Assembly: GCF_010686725.1 (NCBI RefSeq)
Contig: NZ_JAAGWZ010000001.1
Location: 558,001 to 622,000, forward strand
DNA: 64,000 nt
Reading direction: 5' to 3'
DNA from: Galbitalea soli
GTDB taxonomy: Bacteria; Actinomycetota; Actinomycetes; Actinomycetales; Microbacteriaceae
Below are positions 42,367 to 51,344 of the stretch, one piece after another. Under the pieces are notes generated by a model. It had not been told where the DNA came from, ran no database searches, and was given only the letters and a program-made list of their open reading frames with translations. Every line of letters begins with the position of its first letter. Positions within the stretch are counted from its first letter, which is position 1. The position numbers were made by a program, and so were the translations under genes.

Positions 42367-42462
42367 GCGTGGCAGTCTCGACCGTCGCCCTCCGCTCGCC
42401 CGGCCTTCACGATCGAGCTGTGGAGGGGCGTCCCGACGCCGACGCTGGGGAGGAGAACGACC

Positions 42463-42468
42463 TAGACT
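42463..42468 (+). promoter_or_regulatory. -10 element, leaderless start of lipB
   Basis: TAGACT lies 6 bp before the lipB GTG. Confidence 0.5.
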
Positions 42469-42474
42469 GATCAG

Positions 42475-43101
42475 GTGGTCGACATCGTCGTCACGGGGCT
42501 AAGCGCCAACTCCGTGCCGTATCTCGACGCCCTGGCACTTCAGCGTGCAACTCACGCTGACGTCGTCGCGGGGCGGGCGCCTGACACTGTCCTTCTCCTC
42601 GAGCACCCCTCGGTCTACACCGCGGGCAAACGCACCGAGGCCCACGAGCGACCGCGCGACGGTACGCCCGTCATCGACGTCGATCGCGGCGGCAAGATCA
42701 CCTGGCATGGCCCGGGCCAGCTCGTCGGGTATCCGATCCTGCGATTGCCCGATCCGATCGACGTCGTCGCCTATGTTCGACGGCTGGAAGGCATTCTCAT
42801 CGCCGTGCTCGCCGAGCTGGGCATCGAGGCCGACCGAGTCGCGGGCCGCTCCGGTGTGTGGATGCGCGGCACCGACAAGATCGCCGCGATCGGCATTCGC
42901 GTCGCAGAGGGCGTGACCATGCACGGCTTCTCGCTCAACTGCTCCAACTCCTTCGAGGCGTACGAGACCATCGTCGCGTGCGGTCTCGCCGATGCGGGCG
43001 TCACCAGCATCTCGCGAGAGCTCGGACGCACCGTGACACCGGAGGACATCATCCCTCTCATCTCTGAACAACTCGCCTACGCACTGGGAGTACCCGCATG
43101 A
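42475..43101 (+). CDS. lipB: lipoyl(octanoyl) transferase
   Basis: A 208-residue enzyme that moves octanoyl from acyl carrier protein to the lipoyl domains of E2 and related proteins. Signature segments are [19 protein letters not shown], the lysine in [10 protein letters not shown] and the catalytic cysteine in [10 protein letters not shown]. The start is a GTG with a leaderless-type promoter. The stop overlaps the lipA ATG as ATGA, so the two steps of lipoylation are co-translated. Confidence 0.95.
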   Translation: MVDIVVTGLSANSVPYLDALALQRATHADVVAGRAPDTVLLLEHPSVYTAGKRTEAHERPRDGTPVIDVDRGGKITWHGPGQLVGYPILRLPDPIDVVAYVRRLEGILIAVLAELGIEADRVAGRSGVWMRGTDKIAAIGIRVAEGVTMHGFSLNCSNSFEAYETIVACGLADAGVTSISRELGRTVTPEDIIPLISEQLAYALGVPA

Positions 43102-44087
43102 CCCACCCCATCGACGGGCGCAAGCTCCTCCGTCTCGAAGTCCGCAACGCGTCGACTCCGATCGAACGCAAGCCGGACTGGATCAAGACCAAGGCGAAGA
43201 TGGGTCCGGAGTACCGGCAGCTGCAGGAGCTCGTGAAGGGCGAGGGACTCCACACCGTGTGCCAGGAGGCCGGGTGCCCGAACATCTTCGAGTGCTGGGA
43301 AGACCGCGAGGCGACCTTCCTCATCGGTGGTTCGCAGTGCACGCGCCGGTGCGACTTCTGTCAGATCGACACCGGGAAGCCCGCAGACTACGACACCGAC
43401 GAGCCGCGACGGGTCGCGGAGTCCGTCACCGCGATGAACCTTCGCTACGCCACCGTCACCGGTGTGGCGCGGGACGACCTCCCCGACGAGGGGGCGTGGC
43501 TGCACGCGGAGACCGTGCGGCAGATCCACCAGCAGAACCCGGGCACCGGAGTCGAGATCCTCGCCACCGACTTCTCGGGCAATCCCGAGCTGCTCGCGGA
43601 GGTCTTCTCCTCGCGGCCGGAAGTCTTCGCGCACAATGTGGAGACGGTGCCGCGTATCTTCAAGCGAATCCGCCCCGCCTTCCGCTACGAGCGCTCGCTC
43701 GACGTGCTCACGCAGGCGCGCGCGGCGGGACTGATCACCAAGTCGAACCTGATCCTGGGGATGGGCGAGACGCGCGAGGAGGTGTCACAGGCGCTTCGCG
43801 ACCTGCACGATGCCGGTACCGACATCATCACGGTGACCCAGTACCTGCGTCCCACGCCGCGCCACCTGCCCGTCGATCGGTGGGTCAAGCCGGAGGAGTT
43901 CGTCGAGATCAAGGATGAGGCCGAAGAGATCGGGTTCCTCGGCGTCCTGGCCGGGCCGCTCGTGCGGTCGAGCTACCGCGCCGGACGCCTGTGGGCGAAG
44001 TCGATGATGTCGAAGGGGCGCGAGATCCCCGTCGAGCTGCAGCACCTGGCGAACGCGGAACTGGGGTTCGCACAGGCCGTATCCTAG
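43098..44087 (+). CDS. lipA: lipoyl synthase
   Basis: A 329-residue radical-SAM enzyme that inserts two sulfurs into the octanoyl chain. The radical-SAM cluster is [11 protein letters not shown]. The auxiliary cluster cysteines are in [12 protein letters not shown]. The C-terminal RSSYRAG serine ligand is present as [11 protein letters not shown]. It is coupled to lipB and serves the products of sucB. Confidence 0.96.
   Translation: MTHPIDGRKLLRLEVRNASTPIERKPDWIKTKAKMGPEYRQLQELVKGEGLHTVCQEAGCPNIFECWEDREATFLIGGSQCTRRCDFCQIDTGKPADYDTDEPRRVAESVTAMNLRYATVTGVARDDLPDEGAWLHAETVRQIHQQNPGTGVEILATDFSGNPELLAEVFSSRPEVFAHNVETVPRIFKRIRPAFRYERSLDVLTQARAAGLITKSNLILGMGETREEVSQALRDLHDAGTDIITVTQYLRPTPRHLPVDRWVKPEEFVEIKDEAEEIGFLGVLAGPLVRSSYRAGRLWAKSMMSKGREIPVELQHLANAELGFAQAVS
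44080..44085 (+). promoter_or_regulatory. -10 element, leaderless start of DUF4191 gene, inside the lipA end
   Basis: TATCCT overlaps the last codons of lipA and lies 7 bp before the DUF4191 ATG. It may give this gene a promoter of its own besides read-through from lipA. Confidence 0.45.
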
Positions 44088-44092
44088 ACACC

Positions 44093-44803
44093 ATGGCACG
44101 CGAGACCTCCACCACCAAGGCGCCCAAGAAGCCGAACCGCTTCCGACAGATGTGGGACGTCTTCCAGATGACCCGCAAGTACGACAAGCGGGCGATCTGG
44201 TACCTGCTCGTCGCGTTCGTGGTGCCGGTCATCCTCGGAATCGTTCTCGCGTTCGTGCTCGCGGCGACCAACGTCCTGGGATTCGTGCTCTACGTGATCC
44301 TCGGTGTCGTCTCCGGTCTGCTCGCCTCACTCGTGGTGCTCGGTCGTCGGGCGGAACGGGCGGCGTACTCGCAGATCGAGGGGCAGCCGGGTGCCGTGGG
44401 CGCGGTGTTGAAGAACAGCATCCGAGGAAGCTGGCAGACGAGCGAGATGCCGGTCAATGTGAGTCCGCGCACGCAGGATGCGGTGTATCGCGCGGTGGGT
44501 CGCGGAGGCGTCGTGCTGATCGGCGAGGGTCCGCGCTCGCGCACGCAGAAGATGCTCGATGAGGAGCGGCGCACGGTCGCGCGCATCCTGCCCAACGTCC
44601 CGGTGACGTTCCTCTACGTCGGCCCCGATTCGGATGCCGTGCCGCTCTACAAGCTGGCGGGTCGCATGCGCCGCATCAAGGGGTCGCTCAACAAGTCCGA
44701 GGTCTTCGCGGTGAGCAATCGCCTCGCCTCGCTCGCGAAGTCGCCCGTCGGTATCCCCAAGGGCATGGACCCGAACCGTGCACGAGCGCCTCGGCCGCGC
44801 TAG
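44093..44803 (+). CDS. DUF4191 membrane protein
   Basis: A 236-residue protein with two transmembrane helices (about residues 38-58 and 62-82) and a soluble C-terminal domain. Recognisable DUF4191 parts are FRQMWDVFQMTRKYDKRAIWY and RGGVVLIGEGPRSRTQKML. The C-terminus is basic. The function is unknown. It follows lipA by 5 bp, and this placement is conserved in actinobacteria as far as I know. Confidence 0.88.
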   Translation: MARETSTTKAPKKPNRFRQMWDVFQMTRKYDKRAIWYLLVAFVVPVILGIVLAFVLAATNVLGFVLYVILGVVSGLLASLVVLGRRAERAAYSQIEGQPGAVGAVLKNSIRGSWQTSEMPVNVSPRTQDAVYRAVGRGGVVLIGEGPRSRTQKMLDEERRTVARILPNVPVTFLYVGPDSDAVPLYKLAGRMRRIKGSLNKSEVFAVSNRLASLAKSPVGIPKGMDPNRARAPRPR

Positions 44804-44841
44804 CGCACACGCCCGCTGAGCATTCGCGAGAGCGCGCGGGT

Positions 44842-44885
44842 CACCGCGTCAACGCCCGACGAGCACCGCGTCAACGCCGGACGAG
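44842..44885. repeat. 22-bp tandem duplication across the RDD stop codon
   Basis: Two copies of a 22-bp unit (44842-44863 and 44864-44885) differ at one base. The second copy contains the last codons and stop of the RDD gene, and the first repeats them just downstream. Confidence 0.85.
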
Positions 44886-45281
44886 CACCGTGCCGGCCCA
44901 GAGGTCGTGGACGCCGCGCTGGTCACGGTTCCAGATCACCGCGGGGATGACCACCGCGAGCAGGAGCGTGCGCACGATCGGTCGCCACACGCCGAGGTAT
45001 CCGCCCGCGACCGGAACAAGCCGGAGCCCGACGAGCAGGTGGCCGACGCTGCCGCCGAGGGTCACGAGGAAGATGATCTGCTCCACGACGAAGACGCCGA
45101 GGGTCGCGAGACCGTGCGGGTCGGGCCGGAAGAACGCGAATCCGATCAGGGAGCAGAGCGCCCAGTCGATTGCGAGCGCTGCCACGCGTCGACCGAGCCT
45201 GGCGACCGAGCGGGGTCCGCTCGCCGGGAGCCCCAGCCGCCGCCCGGGCCACTCGACGGCGATCGGAGCGGGAGAGGACAC
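44871..45281 (-). CDS. RDD-family membrane protein
   Basis: A 136-residue protein with an RDD domain. It has three hydrophobic segments, among them AALAIDWALCSLIGFAFF, where the Asp of the RDD signature follows the Arg-rich RLGRRV. Near the C-terminus is WNRDQRGVHDLWAGTVLV. Some RDD proteins are thought to be cation antiporters, but this is not general. It is divergent from glnA. This RDD-glnA pairing is common in actinobacteria. Confidence 0.87.
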   Translation of the reverse strand: MSSPAPIAVEWPGRRLGLPASGPRSVARLGRRVAALAIDWALCSLIGFAFFRPDPHGLATLGVFVVEQIIFLVTLGGSVGHLLVGLRLVPVAGGYLGVWRPIVRTLLLAVVIPAVIWNRDQRGVHDLWAGTVLVRR

Positions 45282-45319
45282 CCCTCGATTCTAGGCGTGG
45301 CCTGGACCGCGACCCCGCT

Positions 45320-45357
45320 GTAACATGTCGGAAACAATACGGTCACCCTTGCGAAAC
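45320..45357 (+). promoter_or_regulatory. GlnR operator upstream of glnA
   Basis: Half-sites GTAAC (45320), GAAAC (45331), GTCAC (45342) and GAAAC (45353) are each 11 bp apart. This is a complete match to the GTnAC-n6-GAAAC-n6-GTnAC-n6-GAAAC consensus of GlnR. The last half-site is only 10 bp upstream of a TACCCT -10 candidate (45368-45373), so it overlaps the core promoter. Confidence 0.85.
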
Positions 45358-45367
45358 CCCCTCACCG

Positions 45368-45373
45368 TACCCT
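45368..45373 (+). promoter_or_regulatory. possible glnA -10 element
   Basis: TACCCT lies 55 bp before the glnA ATG, directly downstream of the GlnR box. The -35 region would fall inside the operator. Confidence 0.4.
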
Positions 45374-45428
45374 CAGCATCAGACTGCATCTGCAGTCGCT
45401 CGGTACCAAGCTCATTGGAGTCCTCCAC

Positions 45429-46853
45429 ATGTTCAGCGATTCTTCCGAGGTGCTCAAGTACATCAAGGACAACGACGTCAAGTTCCTTGATATCCGCTTC
45501 ACCGACCTTCCCGGTGTGCAGCAGCACTTCAACATCCCCGCCTCCACCGTCGACGAGGAGTTCTTCTCGGTCGGCCAGCTCTTCGACGGCTCGTCGATTC
45601 GCGGTTTCGCGAACATCCACGAGTCCGACATGCAGCTCATCCCGGACGTGACGACGGCCTACCTCGATCCGTTCCGCACGGAGAAGACGCTGATCATGGT
45701 CTTCGACATCTACAACCCGCGCAACGGGGAGATCTACCACCGCGACCCCCGCCAGGTCGCCAAGAAGGCGGAGAAGTACCTCGCGTCGACCGGAATCGCC
45801 GACACCGCGTACTTCGCCCCCGAGGCCGAGTTCTACATCTTCGATGACGTGCGCTACGAGGTGAAGCAGAACGGCAGCTTCTACTCCGTGGACTCCGACG
45901 AGGGCGCCTGGAACACCGGTCGGGTCGAGGAGGGCGGCAACCTCGCCAACAAGACCCCCTACAAGGGCGGTTACTTCCCGGTCAGCCCGGTCGACAAGCA
46001 GGCCGACCTTCGCGACGACATCAGCCTCAAGCTGATCGACGCGGGCCTCATCCTCGAGCGCGCGCACCACGAGGTGGGCACCGGTGGCCAGGCCGAGATC
46101 AACTACCGCTTCGACACGATGGTTCACGCGGCCGACGACATCCTCAAGTTCAAGTACATCGTCAAGAACACCGCGCTCGAGTGGGGCAAGGCGGCGACGT
46201 TCATGCCGAAGCCGCTGTTCGGCGACAACGGCTCGGGCATGCACACCCACCAGTCGCTGTGGAACGACGGCAAGCCGCTGTTCTACGACGAGAGCGGCTA
46301 CGGCGGCCTCTCCGACATTGCGCGCTGGTACATCGGCGGCCTCCTCAAGCACGCGCCCGCCGTGCTCGCGTTCACCAACCCGACGCTCAACTCCTACCGC
46401 CGGCTCATCCCCGGCTTCGAGGCACCCGTCAACCTGGTGTACTCGGCCGGCAACCGTTCGGCCTCGATCCGTATCCCGATCACGGGCACGAACCCGAAGG
46501 CGAAGCGCATCGAGTTCCGCGCGCCCGACGCCTCCGGCAACCCGTACCTCGCCTTCGCCGCGCAGCTGATGGCGGGCCTCGATGGCATCAAGAACAAGAT
46601 CGAGCCGCACGAGCCCGTCGACAAGGACCTCTACGAGCTTCCGCCCGAGGAGGCGAAGAACATCCCGCAGGTTCCCGGCTCGCTCGCCGAGGCGCTTGAC
46701 GCGCTCGAGGCCGACCACGAGTTCCTGACCGCCGGTGGAGTGTTCACGACCGACCTGATCGAGACCTGGATCGCGTACAAGCGCGAGAAGGAGATCATCC
46801 CGGCCGCGCAGCGCCCGCACCCGTTCGAGTACGAGCTGTACTTCTCGGTCTGA
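45429..46853 (+). CDS. glnA: glutamine synthetase, type I
   Basis: A 474-residue GSI-beta enzyme that makes glutamine from glutamate, ammonia and ATP. Signatures are [29 protein letters not shown], the metal site [10 protein letters not shown] and [12 protein letters not shown]. The adenylylation tyrosine is in [14 protein letters not shown], so the enzyme is a target of GlnE, encoded further along. The ATG has TGGAG upstream. The promoter carries a near-perfect GlnR box and the gene ends in a strong hairpin. Confidence 0.97.
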   Translation: MFSDSSEVLKYIKDNDVKFLDIRFTDLPGVQQHFNIPASTVDEEFFSVGQLFDGSSIRGFANIHESDMQLIPDVTTAYLDPFRTEKTLIMVFDIYNPRNGEIYHRDPRQVAKKAEKYLASTGIADTAYFAPEAEFYIFDDVRYEVKQNGSFYSVDSDEGAWNTGRVEEGGNLANKTPYKGGYFPVSPVDKQADLRDDISLKLIDAGLILERAHHEVGTGGQAEINYRFDTMVHAADDILKFKYIVKNTALEWGKAATFMPKPLFGDNGSGMHTHQSLWNDGKPLFYDESGYGGLSDIARWYIGGLLKHAPAVLAFTNPTLNSYRRLIPGFEAPVNLVYSAGNRSASIRIPITGTNPKAKRIEFRAPDASGNPYLAFAAQLMAGLDGIKNKIEPHEPVDKDLYELPPEEAKNIPQVPGSLAEALDALEADHEFLTAGGVFTTDLIETWIAYKREKEIIPAAQRPHPFEYELYFSV

Positions 46854-46871
46854 TCCGCGTCGCACCACGAC

Positions 46872-46908
46872 GAGAGGGCCCGCATCCGATTCGGATGCGG
46901 GCCCTCTC
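46872..46908. terminator. strong bidirectional terminator hairpin between glnA and ugd
   Basis: Arms 46872-46889 and 46891-46908 are perfectly complementary over up to 18 bp (core GAGGGCCCGCATCC / GGATGCGGGCCCTC). It lies between two convergent genes and is the clearest terminator in the window. Confidence 0.9.
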
Positions 46909-46993
46909 CCGTTGCGGCGCTCGCGGTGCCGGCTCTCCCGCGGTGCCGGCCCACCCCCGGCGCCGGCCCACCCGTGCTCCTGGTTCCTCCGAA

Positions 46994-48373
46994 TCAGGCG
47001 GGCACGAACACGGGCCGGCCGGCCGTCGGCTGAGCCGATCGGCCGAGCGAGCGCACCGTCCATCCCGCCTGCTCCCACGCCGCCCGGTCGATGCAGTTTC
47101 GGGCGTCGATGACCGACGCCCCCTGCGCCAGGCCGAGCAGGCGCACCGGGTCGGCCGACACGAACTCCGGCCACTCGGTGAGCACGAGGACGACGTCGGC
47201 ATTCGTGACGGCCTCATCCGTCGAATCCGCGTAGCCCAGCGTCGGGAAGATCTTCTTGGCGGTCGTGCCGGCCTCGGGGTCGAACACGATCACCTGCGCC
47301 CCGCGCAGGTGGAGGGCCGCCGCGACGTTCAGTGCGGGCGAGTCGCGCACATCGTCGGTGTCGGGCTTGAACGCGGCGCCCAGGATGCCGATGCGCCGGT
47401 TCAGAACGGATCCCCCGAGCGCCTCGAGCGTGAGGTCAATCACCCGCTGGCGCTGCGCCATGTTGATCTCGTCGACCTGCTGCATGAGCGAGACGGCGGA
47501 GTGCGCTCCCAGCTCTCCCGAGCGATGCATGAGGGCGCGGATGTCCTTCGGCAGGCAGCCGCCCCCGAAGCCGAGCCCGGCGTTCAGGAACTGACGGCCG
47601 ATGCGGATGTCGTGACCGAGCGCATCCGCCAGGACGGTGACGTTCGCTCCCGCGGCCTCGCAGACCTCGGCGATCGCATTGATGAACGAGATCTTCGTGG
47701 CGAGGAACGCGTTCGCGCTCACCTTCACGAGTTCAGCGGTGGGCAGATCGCACACGATCACCGGGGTCCCGGTGGCGATCGGCACCGCGTAGACCTCCCG
47801 CATGATGGCCTCCGACGCGGCGGAGGTGCCGCCGATAACGATTCGGTCCGGCGTCAGGGTGTCGGCAACCGCTTTGCCCTCGCGCAGGAACTCCGGGTTC
47901 CAGATCAGTTCGGCGTGGATGCCCGACGGCAGATTGCTCTGAACCGCGACCCTGAGGCGCCCCGCCGTTCCCACCGGCACGGTCGACTTGCCGACGATGA
48001 GCCCGTCATGGGTGAGATTGCGCACGACCTCGACGGTCGCCGCCTCGACGTAGGAGGTGTTGGCCGCATTGCTGCCGCGCTGCTGCGGCGTACCGACGCA
48101 GATGAAGTGCACATCGCTGAGCGCGGTCGCCTCCGCCAGGTCGGTCGTGAAGCGGAGTCGGCCCGTCGACACGTGCTTGCGCAGCAGCTCGGGCAGTCCC
48201 GGTTCGAAGAACGGTACCTCGCCGATGGCCAGCGCCGCGACCTTGGCCGGGTCCGTGTCGACCCCGATCACCTCGAAGCCCATCTCCGCCATGGCGGCGG
48301 CGTGGGTCGCCCCCAGGTACCCGGTGCCGATCACGCTGATGCGCGGTGCCGGCGTGTCAGTGTTCTTTGCCAT
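46994..48373 (-). CDS. ugd: UDP-glucose 6-dehydrogenase
   Basis: A 459-residue NAD-dependent enzyme that oxidises UDP-glucose to UDP-glucuronate. The Rossmann motif is VIGTGYLGATHAAAMAEMG, the catalytic cysteine is in GFGGGCLPKD, and FLREGKAV and FKPDTDDVRDSP are also typical. I chose the ATG at 48373, 6 bp after AAGGAG. Two in-frame ATGs further upstream are less well placed. It is the last gene of a GT2-GH26-ugd unit and probably supplies the sugar donor for the synthase. Confidence 0.9.
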   Translation of the reverse strand: MAKNTDTPAPRISVIGTGYLGATHAAAMAEMGFEVIGVDTDPAKVAALAIGEVPFFEPGLPELLRKHVSTGRLRFTTDLAEATALSDVHFICVGTPQQRGSNAANTSYVEAATVEVVRNLTHDGLIVGKSTVPVGTAGRLRVAVQSNLPSGIHAELIWNPEFLREGKAVADTLTPDRIVIGGTSAASEAIMREVYAVPIATGTPVIVCDLPTAELVKVSANAFLATKISFINAIAEVCEAAGANVTVLADALGHDIRIGRQFLNAGLGFGGGCLPKDIRALMHRSGELGAHSAVSLMQQVDEINMAQRQRVIDLTLEALGGSVLNRRIGILGAAFKPDTDDVRDSPALNVAAALHLRGAQVIVFDPEAGTTAKKIFPTLGYADSTDEAVTNADVVLVLTEWPEFVSADPVRLLGLAQGASVIDARNCIDRAAWEQAGWTVRSLGRSAQPTAGRPVFVPA

Positions 48374-48406
48374 GCTCATCTCCTTTGCCTTCACGAAAAA
48401 TGCCGG

Positions 48407-49858
48407 TCATGATGTGGGTTTCAGGGCGAAGCCGTTCCCTGCGAGGTGGATGCCCGCGACGAAGGAGGCGAGCGTGTCGCTCCGGGAGTCGATGCGCCAG
48501 TCGTTCGTGGTGCGCTGCCCCTCGACGTAGGTGGTGACGGCCATGTTGAACCAGGCGAAGCCGATGATGTCGGAGTTCGCGGGATCGGCGAGACCGTTGA
48601 ACAGGCTCGTGATCCAGGTCGCCTTGTGGCCGCCTGTCTCCGACGCGCCGATCTCTGAGAGGAAGATCGGCTTCGAGGTGAGGGCGCGAAGCTCGTCGAG
48701 GCTCTTCTGGAAGGTGTATCGGAACGAGAAGTCGTTGTCGGGCTTGTAGGCGGGGCGCAGGTACCCGGAGAGCCCGACCCAGTCCACGTAGGCGTCGCCG
48801 GGGTACAGCGACTTCAGGTAGTCGAGGCTCTGGTGCGCGCTCGGCAGATTGTTCACGATGTTGGGTGACCAGATCCAGAACACGTACTTGTTGGCGCCCT
48901 CGGCCTGGAAGATGTCGTGCACGTGCTTCCACACCTGCACGTACTGACCCGCGCTGTTGCCGTTGATCGAGTTGCCGTGTCCGTCGTCCTCGACCCAGGG
49001 GTACCAGACCCCGTTCATCTCGTGGTCGAAGCGAATCCCCATCGGGAGTCCGTTCGCCACGATCGCTTTCGCGTAGCTCCGCAGGTAGCTGTCGTAGTTT
49101 CCAGCGAGGATGTCCGAGAGCTGGTAATCCGGTGCGGTCACCTCGTCGTTCCCCGCCTTGATCGGCCGGGACTCCCAGGTGAGGATCGGCAGGGTGCCGC
49201 GCTTCCACGCCCGCTGCACGGCATCCGCGCGGAACGTCTGGTCCCACCCGCCGAAGTATCCGACGACGTTGGGCTGTTCCCCGATCGCCGATGCCGTGGC
49301 GTCGTAGGTGGCCCAGTTGAAGGGCGCCTGCTCCGTGTACATGCCGAAGTAGCGACTGCTCGGGCGGGTGAGCGCCGCGAGGGTCGGCGCGGTGATCGGC
49401 GCGGGCGGGGGTGTCGTGTGCGTCGGCTTCGGGGTGGTGCGCGTCGGAGTCAATGACCCTCGCGCCGCAGCCGCAGCCGCTGCACTCGCCCGCGCGGCCG
49501 CCGCGGCGGTCGTCTGAGCCTCGAGCGCGCTCAATTTACTGGTGGCGGCCATGGCCTTGGCGGTCATCGCCGCGAGCTGCTCCTTGTTGGACGCGGCGCC
49601 GGCCTCGGTGACCGTCAGTTTCGCCTCGAGGGCGGCGATCTGGTTCTTCAGCCGGATCGTCTCCGCGTCGCTGTGACGAGCGGCGAGGGAGCTCCGCAGC
49701 TGAGCGATGGCGGAGGCGGCCGTGCCGGGGATGCTCGGCGAGGTCCACACGAGAATTCCGACGGTGACGAGGGCAATCACGAGTGCCGATGCCGCAGCGG
49801 CGGTCAGGCGGGAGTGGCGGCGCGTGCGCGTCCACCAGTGAGCGGATGACTTAGACAA
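48407..49858 (-). CDS. membrane-anchored GH26-family glycoside hydrolase
   Basis: A 483-residue protein with a short cytoplasmic N-terminus, one transmembrane helix (about 20-40), an alanine-rich coiled coil (about 48-130), a Thr/Pro linker, and a GH26-like barrel (about 160-475). The acid/base glutamate is in RFDHEMNGVWYPW and the nucleophile in PIFLSEIGAS. GH26 enzymes mostly cut beta-1,4-mannans. Exposed outside the membrane, it may trim or release a growing polymer. The start is a TTG overlapping the GT2 end, supported by GGAGG 9 bp before. Confidence 0.85.
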   Translation of the reverse strand: MSKSSAHWWTRTRRHSRLTAAAASALVIALVTVGILVWTSPSIPGTAASAIAQLRSSLAARHSDAETIRLKNQIAALEAKLTVTEAGAASNKEQLAAMTAKAMAATSKLSALEAQTTAAAAARASAAAAAAARGSLTPTRTTPKPTHTTPPPAPITAPTLAALTRPSSRYFGMYTEQAPFNWATYDATASAIGEQPNVVGYFGGWDQTFRADAVQRAWKRGTLPILTWESRPIKAGNDEVTAPDYQLSDILAGNYDSYLRSYAKAIVANGLPMGIRFDHEMNGVWYPWVEDDGHGNSINGNSAGQYVQVWKHVHDIFQAEGANKYVFWIWSPNIVNNLPSAHQSLDYLKSLYPGDAYVDWVGLSGYLRPAYKPDNDFSFRYTFQKSLDELRALTSKPIFLSEIGASETGGHKATWITSLFNGLADPANSDIIGFAWFNMAVTTYVEGQRTTNDWRIDSRSDTLASFVAGIHLAGNGFALKPTS

Positions 49859-51344
49859 TGAACATCGCCTCCAGAGCGAAGATCGCGATTCCGATCAGGT
49901 AGGGGAAGGCGGCCTTGGGGTTGAGGCGGCGCCGGGGAGCACGACTTGGAGCGACGGCGACCGCCGCCCTCGCCTGCACGGGAGCGGCCACCAGGAGCGC
50001 GCCCTCGGAGCGGTCACCGGGCGCCTCGAAGCGCAGAGAGTGCTCCCCCACGGATGAGCCGCCCGCGGCCTGCGCGAGCTCGAGTTCGTTCTGCGCACCA
50101 CCCGCGTAGGCCCCGGCCCGGGTACCCCAGCCGCTCGCGTGTCCCATGCGGAAGAACCCGATCAGCCGGATCGGCATGAGGAACGCGGTCGACACGATGA
50201 TGAAGAGCGGCAGTCGGAAGAAGTCGCTGGGCTTCTCGGCGAGGTGGCGCATCTGGCGGATGCCCATGCTCAGCACCGAGGAGAGGACCATGAGACCGAT
50301 GACCCACAACAGTCCGGTCTGCACGCCGTACTCCTTGAGGATTCCCTCGTAGAAGTTGTAGCCCTGGTGAGTGAGCGAGCGGTAGACCCAGCCCGCCGCG
50401 ACGCCGGCCAGCAGGAACGGGAGAAGGATGTCCATCACGAAGAACAGCGCGAGCAGCGGCGCGTGGCCGAGCATCCACGGCAGCATGCGCAGCGTGTTGT
50501 ACTGGCTTCCGCGCGCCCACCGGAGTTGCTGCTTGTAGAGCTTCTTGATCTGCAGCGGGGCATCCGTGTAGACGAGGCTCGTGTGCTGGTAGACCGTGCG
50601 GTAGCCCTCCTTGAGGGTCAGGTTGGTGAGCGTGCGGTCATCCGACACTTCGAGGAAGACGCCCATGAACTTCTCGGTCATGAACTTCTCCATGACCCGC
50701 ATGAGGATGCTGCGGCGGAAGGCGATCGTGCGACCCGGCAGGCAGCCAACCTGGCCGACGACGCTCTGCATGGGCATCGAGTAGAGCGCGCGGGAGTTCT
50801 CGAGCCAGTCCGCCCAGCGGGTGATCCAGCTGCGGGTGGGTTCGAGGATGCGCTGGCGGGTCGTCACTCCCCCGACCCGCTCGTCGGCGAACGGGCGCAC
50901 CAGTTCGGAGAGGGTGTTCTCGGTCCAGACGGTGTCGGAGTCGACCAGCACCGTGATGTCGCCGTTGGAGAGCTCGGTGCCGATCATGACGGCGTTGCGC
51001 TTGCCGGGGATCGGCGTGTGGACCCAGCGCACGAGGGGTGCGAACTCGTCGGAGATGCGCTCCAGCACCGGGTTCGGCTTGCCGTTGATGACGACGATGA
51101 TCTCGCCGGGACGCTGCTCCACCATTCGGGCCAGCACGTCACGGAACAGGTCCTCCGGCTCATCGACCACGGGGACGACGACGCTCGTCGTGCCCGTGTA
51201 CTCGCCGGTGTAGGGACGGTACCGTCGCGAGACGACGACCTTGATGATCCAGAGGGCCCAGATGATGGCCGAGTACACCGCGAACATGTAGATCTGCGGG
51301 TGGCCCTCGGCCAGGTGGCGGATCTGGAGAATGAAAATGAACAC
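49851..51344 (-). CDS. family 2 processive glycosyltransferase (hyaluronan-synthase-like)
   Basis: A 497-residue membrane synthase. One N-terminal transmembrane helix (MFAVYSAIIWALWIIKVVV) is followed by a GT-A domain with DITVLVDSDTVW (metal), EVSDDRTLTN (catalytic Asp) and the acceptor-side motif QQLRWARGSQ. About four C-terminal helices follow, for example LFFVMDILLPFLLAGVAAGW. The arrangement resembles hyaluronan and other synthase-dependent polysaccharide polymerases. I chose the GTG at 51344, which has AAGGGAA just upstream. The frame stays open further upstream. It heads the unit with GH26 and ugd. Confidence 0.85.
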   Translation of the reverse strand: MFIFILQIRHLAEGHPQIYMFAVYSAIIWALWIIKVVVSRRYRPYTGEYTGTTSVVVPVVDEPEDLFRDVLARMVEQRPGEIIVVINGKPNPVLERISDEFAPLVRWVHTPIPGKRNAVMIGTELSNGDITVLVDSDTVWTENTLSELVRPFADERVGGVTTRQRILEPTRSWITRWADWLENSRALYSMPMQSVVGQVGCLPGRTIAFRRSILMRVMEKFMTEKFMGVFLEVSDDRTLTNLTLKEGYRTVYQHTSLVYTDAPLQIKKLYKQQLRWARGSQYNTLRMLPWMLGHAPLLALFFVMDILLPFLLAGVAAGWVYRSLTHQGYNFYEGILKEYGVQTGLLWVIGLMVLSSVLSMGIRQMRHLAEKPSDFFRLPLFIIVSTAFLMPIRLIGFFRMGHASGWGTRAGAYAGGAQNELELAQAAGGSSVGEHSLRFEAPGDRSEGALLVAAPVQARAAVAVAPSRAPRRRLNPKAAFPYLIGIAIFALEAMFIV

